DNA from: Anoplopoma fimbria
Taxonomy: Eukaryota; Chordata; Actinopteri; Perciformes; Anoplopomatidae
DNA length: 64,000 nt
NCBI RefSeq assembly: GCF_027596085.1
Contig: NC_072450.1
Location: forward strand, 3,338,736 to 3,402,735
Direction: 5' to 3'
In this document: positions 24,901-37,048 of the stretch, piece by piece
Position numbering within the stretch: the stretch's first letter is position 1
Layout: every line of letters starts with the position of its first letter
The notes under the pieces: generated by a model
Seen by the model: the letters and a program-made list of their open reading frames with translations, nothing else
Told to the model about the DNA's origin: nothing
Database searches by the model: none
Position numbers and translations under genes: made by a program

Positions 24901-27900
24901 TTAAAGAAATTCTCCTCCCAGTATAGTAGGATTCATTGACTCCCAACATTGTATTTAGAGTAAACTCTAAGGCAGGGGGATTTCATGAAAGTTGCCAAAT
25001 CTTTTGTCTCACATTTATATCTGCTGTACACTTTTGAGCCACATGAGGGAGCTTTATTGTTTGTATTGTTCTAATAATAGTTGCCTACTTTTAACATGTA
25101 ATCGACTATTAAAAGGCTAGCGTACATTCTATTTGTGTTACCTGATCAGAGGAGAAAAACCAGCCTGTTAACTCCACCTAATGCATTTAATTGGTCTCAA
25201 TTAATAAATGACTATTTATATCGTTTTCAACAGAACATTGTGACTAATCGAAGGTGCATCTCTTTTAAATGGCTGGTTTACCTATTTAAGATAAAACAAG
25301 GTGATGCAGAAATGTGGGTAAAAAATGGTGAGGAACGTTCATTTACGTACGTAATGGTTCTTCTCATGATTAATAGATAAGGCCTGTTGTGAATTGGGTT
25401 GCAACGGTTTATTGTTTATTTTAAAAGTTTGTCACCAGGAAAAAAAAAGAAGTTTGGGAACAAACGCTCTAGAGGACAGATGGTGGAGATATAAAAAAAC
25501 GATGGTTTGACACTCAACAGATGGTCAAAGTTGGGAAATCACTACTTCTTTTCCTGAAGGAGAAAAAAAGAAAAATACAGCCTTACAAAATCCAGAGGGA
25601 GGATGAGATCCGTGTGCCAGACTCTGACTGGTAATGGAGCGGTTAAAGGCTATGTGAACGTCTCCGTTCCCCGGCATTTCTGTCATGCTTGATGAGCCCT
25701 TAGCACTGGTCCAACTTTTGATCTAAGAGGGACTGGGAAGCTTGGCATGAGTCACCTTAATCCAAACACAAAGAAGTAAAAATATAATGCAATTTTAAAA
25801 TATGCATACCTCTCTGTCAGAGGTTTGCTCTAAGTCGTCTCCGTTAGATGCTGGGTGGACATCATGTAGGTGATGGTTGATGTAGTAATTAAAGCAGTGA
25901 AACGGTTAAAAGGCTCGGTGGCTGGTCTCCAGAGCTGTAATGTAGTGCAGATGTTGTTGTTGGCATTGTAAACACTTACCGCCCCACTCTCCCCTGAGAC
26001 GAGTGGGGGGGAATCTGCCTCTCGCTGCAACAACACCAGAGCATCGAGACCATTACTGAGGATGAATATTTACAGGAAGATTTGACACCTTTTTTTTTAT
26101 TTTATATGTAGGTTCAATTAGTGTTAATGGTAAATCAAAGCATTAAACTCCTCGGTGTGTTTCTATATTGGCCTCGGAAAGCCGAGAATGAGTAGTTGGA
26201 GGAGAGGAAGAACGACAGGCTGTTTTCACCTCTCGGTAGCCAGGGAGGCGTGGTCTCTGGATGCCGCTTGAAAAACAGAGCTTCCTAAAATGTTACAAGT
26301 TCCATCGTGGAAATAATAGGTTTAAGGATTAATCAGAGTCAAAGGGACGTTTTACAAACGATCGTTGGCAATGGGTTTGGGCTACGATAATGGCTGCGCA
26401 GCCACAAAGCAACTATCCACTGTATGAAAAAAAAAGAGAGAGCATTATTCCAGCGATAGGGTTAGATAATGTTGGTTAAAACTTTGCGGCCCGGGAATGG
26501 CCGATTTTACAGCAAGCTGACATTCACATATAACCTGTTTCTGGTTTATTTCTGCCCATAAAAGTTATCTCTCCAATAACAATGCAACATTTACAGTTCT
26601 TGATAGGCATCCGCCAATTAGTCAGCCACCGTTTCTTTCCTCTAACAGCTATCGTTATTATATCGGCCTTTAATATCCAGCATCTGTCGACGTAAACAAC
26701 ATTACAGAGTTGAATAAACAGAACATCTCTTCGCTTGTATTGAAAACTACTTTTCCAACAAATACAAGTGCAGAGGATGTTACGGACGGGGAATGATTTT
26801 TCAGTGTTTTGACTGACTAAGATATTCAGCCATATTCATTTGAACAAGAGTATATGGACAAAGAAATGCAGCGAGAAGGCGCCAAGATTGCAGCTGCATT
26901 AACTGTGCTGATAGGATATGGCTGGAAGCGACCAAAAAGATCCCTCGCAATGCATCATGGTACATCTAGGCACAGCTCCACCAGCAGGGTGATCTAACTG
27001 TTCTGGGTCAATACAGCACTGAGGAATTTATTGCTGCAATTGACTGCATTTACCATCAACACATAATAGGACATCCACATAATAGGGTGGCACATTTCCT
27101 TTTAAGTTGAGGCAGTGAACAGGAAAATGTTTTTTTCTCTTATTAAAGGAGGGTAACAAAAGACAGTTTCCGTCAATGGGATTTCCCAGCAGGCCACTCA
27201 AAGAGAACTCCACCTCCCTGAACTGGCTACACTTCAGTCCAGACTCTGGTTTCCCATTTACCCTCCAACTGTGTGTTATGTCTTCATTTAAGCTACAAGT
27301 ACCATCAGCAGACTACGAGTAAAAGCACAACATAGATTGTGCAAACAAAAGCTCAAGTACTGTTCATTCATTTTGCTCAAATATACAAGTTACAGGACAA
27401 GGACGCTCGTGATAAAGGTCTGTTGAAATGAGATTAAATCATGATGAAATTCATGAAATTGCAAAGTTGAACGGAAATATGACACTGACAAGTGATTCAC
27501 TTCTGGTTCTAATAGGTTGATAAAATGTTACATGATGATTCACAGTAAGTGCAACTAAAAAGGAAATATTGAAATTGTAGAGTTTTGCTTGCTTCCTGAA
27601 AGCCAGGGAGTTATGAAATGAAGTTAATGCCAACATGTTTTGTTTGTTAATTTTCATGAGAATATGCATTGACATTGTAGAATAATACTGCTGCCACTCT
27701 ACGTTATGACGGTGTTCTCCCTTTAGGGGAAATCCAGTGTTGTGTTTATTTTTGACCTTTCACTTCTAATGTTCCACAATGCTTTCTAAGATTGAGACTG
27801 GTTGTTAGAAATGTGAGATTGTTGTTGTGTCTGTGAGAGCTTTTCTGTTTGGATTTTCAGAAGATGATGTCTTTTGGATGGGTCTCAAGTTAAACCTCAT

Positions 27901-30900
27901 ATGACAGAATACATTCATCAACATCTGAAAAGGAAGCGTGGGGGATTGGATTTAGCGCAGTGGACTTTGAGACGAGCAACACCCACGGCCGACCAACCAG
28001 CCAGACCTGAAGAACCAAACACCAAACTGCCCCAGGGAGGAGAGCCGAGGTGGAAGCTACGCTAACACAGCTAGGACCTGAGGCGACTCTACTACCCAGC
28101 ATGCTCCTGGCTGTCTGGACGCAGAAAAATAAGAAGGATAAAAGCAGAGATCAGTGACTGTAGAGCCCACATCTTCAGAGAGACCTGGATGCATCGTGGT
28201 CTAGGATCAAGCTGCAGTTGACGGACAGACAGCAGGACAGAGAGAAGGACTCCGGTGGGATGAGAGGAGGTGGACTCTGTGTTTACTTCATGGTGCTTGG
28301 TGCTCAGACACACTCAAAGTTGATGGACAATGTTTTCCTCATGTTGCATTTTGTAATTTGAAGATGTATATTTTCAGCCCAGAGAATTGTTTTTGTTGCT
28401 GCGGTTTACGTTCCATATTTTGCAAATTCAAAAAAAAAACACACTACAGGAATGCACTACTGTTTTTGTTTTGTCTGTCATGTGTTTGTTGTGTTACAGA
28501 TGGGCTACAACTGAATCGTTGAGCATCCCTGTGTTGCATAATGACAATAAATGATCCTTGATTTAAGACTAGTTGTATCCTACTGCTTCTGTGCAACATT
28601 AACCTCCCCCTTCTTTATCCGTTCTACTCTTTCACATGCTCTGTGAAAAACACAGAGGCTGTAAATCAACCATGAATCATAAAAGGTATGATTAACTCAT
28701 GACGTCCTGCCAGATCAGGCGACAACCTCCAGGTCTGAAAGGTGAAGCCAATGCTTCATGTCTTAAAGCTGCATTCTCTCTACTGTCCATCAGGGGGCGA
28801 CTCCTCTGGTTGTATAGAAGTCTATGAGAAAATGACTCTACTTCTCTCTTGATTTATTCCCTCAGTAAACATTGTAAACATGAGTTTATGGTCTCAATCT
28901 CTAGTTTCAAGTCTTCTTCAATACAGCATGATGTTCATTTAGTAAATGATGCTCCATAGACTACATCTCAAAATGGTTTACTAGCCATATAGTTTAAATA
29001 GCAGCACAGTGAGTGAGCTACTATAAATAAGAACAAGTACCAAACATGTTTCTCTTGGCTCAATCTTTAGAAAAAACATGCGAGCAAGAACGATCAAGAT
29101 CCAATGTTGTTTTTACAAAAAGTGAGCTAGTCACTCTCCTAAACTAGGCTCATACATCGTCAACACTAAAAAGCTAATTAAAAAACAATTAAACCAAAAC
29201 GAGTGTAACACATTCTTATGCTTGGTGTTCATTCAGCAGCTCTCAACTATATCTGACAAGCAGCTTAAAGCACTAAAGTGGAGACTTTTATATGTCTGTG
29301 TCTGTGACAGTGAAATGAGCCAAAATCCACTGCTGAGTGGGAAGTTTATCCCCGTTACACACTGTGACAACAATCTGCTGCAGGTTGGAGCAGGAGGCTC
29401 CGGCTTGGCCTGCAGAGACATGACAGAGCTGATGCCAATCACATAAACAGGGCTTTCTGTACGGAGTGATGGACGCAGAATAAACCATTTCACAAGGTTA
29501 TATGAAAATATTCTTCTTTTTTTTTTTAAGATTCTAAAAGCAGGGAGATTTTGATTGTAGCTGTAAATCCATAACAGGCGAGGACTGTTATGTCTGCAGA
29601 GACCATGTGTGGGCAAATCATTTAGTCACAAACTGCTGTAGTCCATCACTTTACAGAATATAAAATAAAGTATATATAAGTATAAATGATAGCTATTACT
29701 AGCCAAGCCTGACTGGAAAGAAAATTTAATACAAATAAAAATGGTTGTCGTGTTTTTTCATGCTCAACAGTGTGGTACGAAGCAGTGCTGCACAAATTCA
29801 ACACAGGAGTCTGAATTGATTTCATTGTGCCACATGGTTCTCCTAGAAACACACCCACTCTGAGAACACTGACGTCTGTCTGTCTGCTCCGCCAGGACGC
29901 TTTTTTGTCAGCCAACCTGTTTTATTTTTTTCATTTTGTAGCATCAACAATGACGAGAGGGCGTGGGGCCTCGTTTTCGCTTCTACGGTACAAGATGTTT
30001 TAAGGGACTACAGCTCAACACGGACCGTCTGCACCGCGGAGGAAGACGAGGGGAAGGGCGACTGGCAGCCAGCCAAACCAGCATACAAAAAAAAAAAAAA
30101 AAAAAAAAAAAACAAGAGTGGAGAGCAAGAGAGAGTGGGGAGGAGCTTTTTTTCTTTTTTTTTTATCACAGGGCCATAATTCACTCTCTTGTAAACAGAG
30201 GAGAAGCCGTCTACCAGAACACTGACTGCATAACCAGAGAGCTCACATCAAGGCCAAGTAGTGCAGCAATGTTTTCCAGAATGTACATATATTCAATTTC
30301 TGCTAAACTGGAGATTCTGAACCACGGGACAGAGGTGCTGTGACAACATACAATCCCTAAACAGTAGGACGGTCGCTGTTGGGCATGACCTTTAAAGCGA
30401 AAAGGCTATCTGTCAAACACCTTTAGGTAGACACCTCCTTCCTAGAGACTAACACAGCACCTGAAACATTCCTGCAAAAAACAAATGTAGGTCCAATCTA
30501 CCCTGCACATCCACAGATCACATACATCTCTCATTTGTGTTTGATCGAGATGGCTGGTGGGTATAGAAAGTATAATACTAGAAGGTGCAGAGAGGCTCGA
30601 TACAGGAAACCGGGTGGTAAGAGGAAACGGTTCCTGTGGTAAAATAATCACGTTTAGAGGAAGAAGAGAAACACATTAAACGTTCTGTCGGCAGCCATGC
30701 AGATATGTTTTTACTCACCTTCTCCAGTTGTTGTCCAGAGGTGGGGACAGGTACACCGCTCCGTACGGAGAGCTCTCTATGTAGGATTCAGTTAAGGGAA
30801 ATATTGGCACAAATACAGAAAACATCACTGTGATATTAAAGTCCCCATGAAACGGCTCATTAGAGTGCTATTTGATTATGTTTATTTCAGTGTTTTTTGA

Positions 30901-33900
30901 AAAAAAGTAAGCAAGAGAGAGATATTGATTGGTGTTAACAGTGGCCAATCGGGCTGAAGTGTCTTAAACCTGCATTCTATCTAATGTCCATCAAGAGGGG
31001 TACAGTTACAAGAGGGATTTAAATAAAATATTTCGCATTTAATTGGACCACTTAAAAGTGGGCGGACTTTGAGTTTAGCACGATATGAAACTACAGGATA
31101 CTTCGCTAAAAGTTGTGGATTGATTTAACGATAGATGTCATGATGTAATTCGGTTGGTATTAGCTTACATAAGCACACTTCATATTTTGTTTTACAGAAA
31201 AAAATGATCAAATCTTGTTATAAAACTATGCAGCAATAGATTTTTTAGCAATTGTTTTGCATATATTGTTAAATAAGTGCACAATATGAGCCTGGGATGT
31301 GATCTTAAAAGGGGTTATCTAGACTTTAAGAACACCTATCGTTACTTTATTTTAATAATTCATTTTTTGTCTGTAAGTCTGATTGTTTGTATGGTAAGCT
31401 GTTATTTTGTGTACTATTCTTTTTGAGGGTAATATTAAGCGTGTAACATGTATAAACTGAAAATAAAATGATTGAACGAAAATAATGGGGAAAAAAAGAA
31501 TACCTAAAAAGTTGTTTTGCCATTGTTTGGCTAAATACTAGGGTAAAGGTGACAGCCCGCGCATTACATATGTGATAAAAAAACCTTCATTTTCATTTCA
31601 TGGGAACTTTAAGTTCATTGTTATAATAATTACATGCACATATCTCAATGTCATCAGATATTACACACAGAAGCATTTACAACCTGACCTCTCCCTGACG
31701 TCTTTCATTTGAAAATGAAACAAGGATGTGTTCTAACTATAGCTCTGAACTCAAATGCTCCCACATGAAATAATAAGAGAACGAATGTTTCGCATGTACA
31801 AAGAGAAAAGAACGCATTCGTAATTGTGGGCACATTCTCATCAAAGCTCTGCGGAGACAAGCTGAGAGACAAGTGTGAACAATGGAGCTGCCTTCTTCAA
31901 ATGCTTAATGAAACAATGACAGCATTATTTGATTTACTACTGAATGCGGAGGCAGAGTTCCTGGCATTGTCTGTGGAAGGGCAGGACTTCAGAAGGGTGG
32001 TGTTTAATCTCGCCCAACAGTCACTATGCAAGTGTTCAGCTCTGGAAAGTTTCTTCTCTTGGTAGTTGAGTTTGAGGGGAGGAGGACTAATCAACAAGAA
32101 AAACAAATTAAGGCAGATACGGGTGCCACTCAAGGACGACTTCTGTTTAGGCCTCGGTCACATTTATTATCAGTAGTGAGTGAGACTGGAGTCCTGCTAT
32201 CACCCCTCTACACAAAACACGGGACACGCCCTTTTCTAAATATACACAAATACGACTAAGAGCAGAGGACGGTATTGTGGTTTCTCCAGACGCAGAAGAG
32301 GAACGGAAACTATCCTGTCAAACTGGTTATTTGTCTGGTTCTTACTTAACACATTTTTAAGCCACTAATAGTGGGGTCAACCCTAAACTGTATATGACGC
32401 ACTGACACACACAGCTGTGTTTCTGTGAAGAGAACTACACATTACTACACAAATAGCGACTGTAAAATTTGGGATGTAATTAAAAGGGAAATTGGCCCTC
32501 TTTTTCTTTATCCAATCAGAGCAACAAACCACTTCTACATTTTCAAAATATGGCACTGTGATTGGATGAGCCAGAGCCACAAATCGCACGACACAATTCT
32601 CCTTTTTCCAAGATGCCGAGCTGCTCCTCCTCTTCATCATCATCATCATCATCATTAAAACTCAGCACAGTGAATGATGGTCTGGTTTGCAGCTGCCAGA
32701 CTAAACTGATTCTCAGTGGATGAAGGAACTGGCAACAACTTTGTGTTTCTTTTAACAAAACCCCAGCTATTCCTTCATTCAGGAAAACAAGTCAAAAAAG
32801 CGGCAAAATATGACTTGTGAAGAATTTAAAGGAAAATACTTGTTTATCACGGAATTAGCGGAGCTATGCTAGAGGCTCTTCTTCAAATAACTCCTATTAA
32901 TATACTGAACAGAGGAAGAGTCAGCAGCAAAAATAACATTATCTTTATCCACCGTTTCACCCCACGAAATATATCCGATGGTTGAATTGAAGTTTCAAGT
33001 GTGGACAAACGGACAGACTTCTGATTTGGTGCATCTGATCACAAAAGTCACATTGAAAAGACAACAAGTGTAACCACGACCTCAGTGGTCACATTATATC
33101 TAGATTCTTTTTAATGGTTTAGGTGTATCCTCGTCATCATTTCCTCTTTCACTTCCTTCTTCTCCTCTCTATTGATGATGCACCACTTCCTGTTTTGTTA
33201 TTTCTCTTCTTTTTTAAAAGCTTGCACATTGATAGAGGAACCGCCCTCCCACTACTCTCATTGGGTCAACACAACTGCTGACGATGACTCTGATGGAATG
33301 AGCACCTGAAGGACCCCAAGAGCACCTGTTCCTGTTCTTCCACCTTTTCCAATGGGGAACACTGTTCTGCAGAACAGCTGATGTACAGAGCGGAGGTCAT
33401 CCAAGAACTTATGATGTATTAAGACGAGTTTTCAAAGTAGACACTAGATCTAGAAACAAGAGGTATTTTGTGGGCATCTGTTTTTCTGTCTCAGTTTAAC
33501 ACTAGTTGTTTTACTACTGTGCTCTCTGATCCACTCTGTAACTCACAAATGTGCTTCATCTTTTCTAAAAGGAAAAGTCAGTTTCAATTAATTTTGCATT
33601 CATCCGACAACCATTAGCCAGTAACTGACAGGTGAATTTGAAGGAAGAAAATGTGAAATGACGTGAAACAAGAGGCGCTTTACATTCAATCTTGGCTCCG
33701 TTCACTCAAAAAGCTTTGTCTATCAAATTATTATGTTTTGTGTTGTAAATCGCTTTTCCATTATTTTATTATGTTGGCTTTGCTGAAGGTCATTGCTGCA
33801 TTTTCGGGTGTTTCGGTCATCAAAAGGGCCAGTTCACCCCAAATTGAAAAAATACATATTTTTCTCCTTACCTGTAATGCTAATCATCAATCTAGAATGT

Positions 33901-36900
33901 TTTGGGGTGAGTTGCAGAGTGTTGGAAGATATCCGCCGTACAGATGTCTCTTCTCTTCAATATAACTGAACTATATGACACTCCACTTCGGTGCTCAATG
34001 TGCCAAAGAAATGCATTCGGAAAACCTCAACAGCAACGTCTCTTTCTAGAAATCATGACTTTTACTCAAGATAATCCACAGACCTCGTTGTGAGCCGCTT
34101 CATTGCTTTAAGCACCACAAGCCTGATGTCATATAGTCTAATTATATATTTTAGAGAAGGCCAACATCTCTAAGGAAGATATCTTTCAATACTGGGCAAC
34201 TCGCACCAAAATAATCTGGAATGATAAACAGCACTACAGGTAAGAGGAACAATATGGATTTTGGGATGAACTGTTCCTTTAACATATAGACCATAAATTA
34301 ACTTATAAGCGTAATTCTTTTTCTCTCTGGTTAACGGTTAAATCCCTTATACCACACATGACCATATTAATATATTCCCTCTGAGCTTTTAAGACATATG
34401 AAATAGACTAATGAAGGACATGCTGAGACGTCCACTCTGACATATTTTGGCATCAACAACACCGCTTCACCTGTGACCTTTACGCCATTTGGACCACGCA
34501 GTCTATACGTGTACATGTACAGCATGCATGTATGCGTGGAACCAACACCACCCACCAAAAACAAATGGGCCAACTGCTTCTTGTTGTGATACTAACAAGA
34601 GCAGACTTTTCTAGGGTTGCTCCACCCACGCTGTGTACATTACAGCGTGTAGCTACGTTAACCCTCTGAACCCCAAAACCTGCTCTCGGAATGGAAAAGC
34701 AAGCTTTCTTAAAACAATCACCAAAACTACACTGTCCATCACAGCAAGAAACTGTAAAAACTGTCATAATCGTCAGATCTTTCTTCTTTCAGACGGTCCT
34801 TGAACGTGTTTGAGAAATGCTTAGGTCTGAAAAAGAAACCGAAACTAAGTTTAAAATTGGGATATTTCATCTACAACATATTATTCTACATGTCTCATTT
34901 AAAGTCTCGCCACAAATAAACTGTTTGCTTTAAACAGATCCTGCAAAACACATTACATTCTGAGCTCCTCAGCACAACTATGAAGCCATGATTGACCAAC
35001 AGTCAGGTGACAAAACATCTAGGAAACTTTGACTGAACTGCAGACTGCTGAACACAGAGTATTGAGATGACAGGAGAGGCTGTAAGTATAGGTTGAAAAC
35101 ATATACAACGTAGAGACTTTTTCTTTTTTATGATCATTGGCATTGCAACTGTTTTATCAAAGACATTTTTCAGTTCTCTCTACTTCTAGCCATGATTGTT
35201 CTGTTTCTATAGAGGTACAAGACTTTTATATTGCTGTGAAAAATCAAGGCCACAGAGAGTTAAATGTGCACAGAGCAAAAAAGAAAAAATGCCCCAAATC
35301 TGCTTTGGGGTTCGGAGGGCTAAAGCACAATAAACAAGAACATTTTAGACAAACCACAGAGCTCACTTAAATTGCGTAAATTAGTTTAAGTGACACAGTT
35401 GATCAATCTTGAGACCGTCAAGTGTGTTTGGAGCTACGCTTTACTGGTTGCACTTTAGGCTTTTTAAAACAATCAAACGTCCCACTCAATGTAGGTCAGC
35501 ACCAGTCTATTGTACACATCGACCCAAACCAAACAGGACAAACATGCAGGACTCTACGTAGAAACAGGCATCAATGATGTCAAACTGTACCGACAATAAG
35601 AGGAAACCTAATGTGGAAATACCATAATCACCATAATGTTATACATCCGCTCTGATTGTTTTCCGGCTGAAATATATAAATATCTACAGTACCAGTCAAA
35701 AGTTTGGACACACCTTCTCATTCAATGGTTTTTATTTTAATTTTTTTATTCTACATTGTAGATTAATATTGAAGACATCCAAACTATGAAAGAACACATA
35801 TGGAATTATGTGGTAAACAAACAAATGCTCAACAAACCAGAATATGTTTTATATTTTAGATTCTTCAAAGTAGTAAAACAAACTTTTGACTGGTACTGTG
35901 TATACACACTGAGACATCACATGCTGGGACACAGGACAAAGTCCTCTCCAGCTTTCACACGCCATAGTGACAGGTCAGTGAATCATCTCTGTCTCAATGC
36001 AGGGAATAAACAGACTCGCTTATTAAAATGCTTTGAGATGGGGGCGTACTGCTGGATCAGTGGGCTGTTTCATGTAAATGTGACATATTGGGTGTGAATC
36101 CAGATCAGGAAATACAATCTATGTCCTGTATCCCCCCAAAAAAGACTTTAATATTCAGTATACTAGATTATTCAGAAAGAAGTGCTTAAAAAAAAAATGT
36201 TTTACAGAATAATAAAATGACTTATTTAGTAATAATGATGTAGGAGTAGAGGCACTGTGGCATAGAAATAGAACGGACATCAAACTGTCTCCCATGCTCA
36301 TTGACGAGTACAAAAGAAAATGGGGATTCGTTTTAGTTGTTATGGTGACAACACACGTTGAGGTGTTAGATCCGGGCTGCTGTTCGGCTCACTTTCTGTA
36401 ACCAGAGTAGCATTAAAGCATGGTGGAAGGCCGAACATCATTTGTAAATAAGAGTAGAAAGCTCAGGTCAGGTGTCCACGCTGACTTTGTGATACGTAAT
36501 GATTCGTCTAGAGAGGGAAAGATGCACACACACCCCTACAGATTTGGAATAAGTGCTTGAATTTTCAGGACAGTATTTCCAAGTTACACAGGAAAATAAA
36601 GTTTATAACCAAAAAAATGGCTGCTAATTATTCTGGGTCTAAATTCAACAACTTGTTTTGCTCTGAACTACATGAGATACCTCCTCAGCTGTGACCAACA
36701 TGGTGACTAGCTCTGCCTTGCGAATGGCAGCAGTTTATATAACACACGGTGGCTTTTTTTAAACTTACAAAGCCCCGATCATACGAACCATGACAATTGA
36801 TTTTAAAAAAAAAAAAAAAAAAAAAAAGAGAGATTTTGCTGCTCTTACTCACTCCGACTCAGAGGACTCTGGGGAAATGGATTTTAAAAAGGGTGTAGAG

Positions 36901-37014
36901 CAACCAATCACGCTTATGTTCCTCACTCTCTGTGTGTGTTATCACCATTACAACAATTAGACCCTTCTGCCGCTTCCTCACAAACACCACAACTGCTGCG
37001 ACACTTATATTCAA

Positions 37015-37048
<34 letters not shown>

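Larger units (their letters stand above)
19399..30718 (-). other. crtc3: crtc3 intron 4 (11.3 kb)
   Basis: The largest crtc3 intron. It holds two perfect hairpins (20112-20166, 24614-24651), GA runs (21591-21621, 21877-21914), family A copies (24115-24475, 28744-28957), a LINE endonuclease remnant (about 27900-28430), a candidate 45-bp cassette exon (25980-26024), a non-repetitive block (26330-26960) and a poly-A run (30086-30112). No independent gene is supported. Confidence 0.8.

Noticed and set aside
31826..32065. 79-codon plus-strand frame with ordinary amino-acid composition
   Set aside because: No recognised domain, no splice or promoter support, and it lies inside the crtc3 U12 intron. 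Kept out for lack of evidence.
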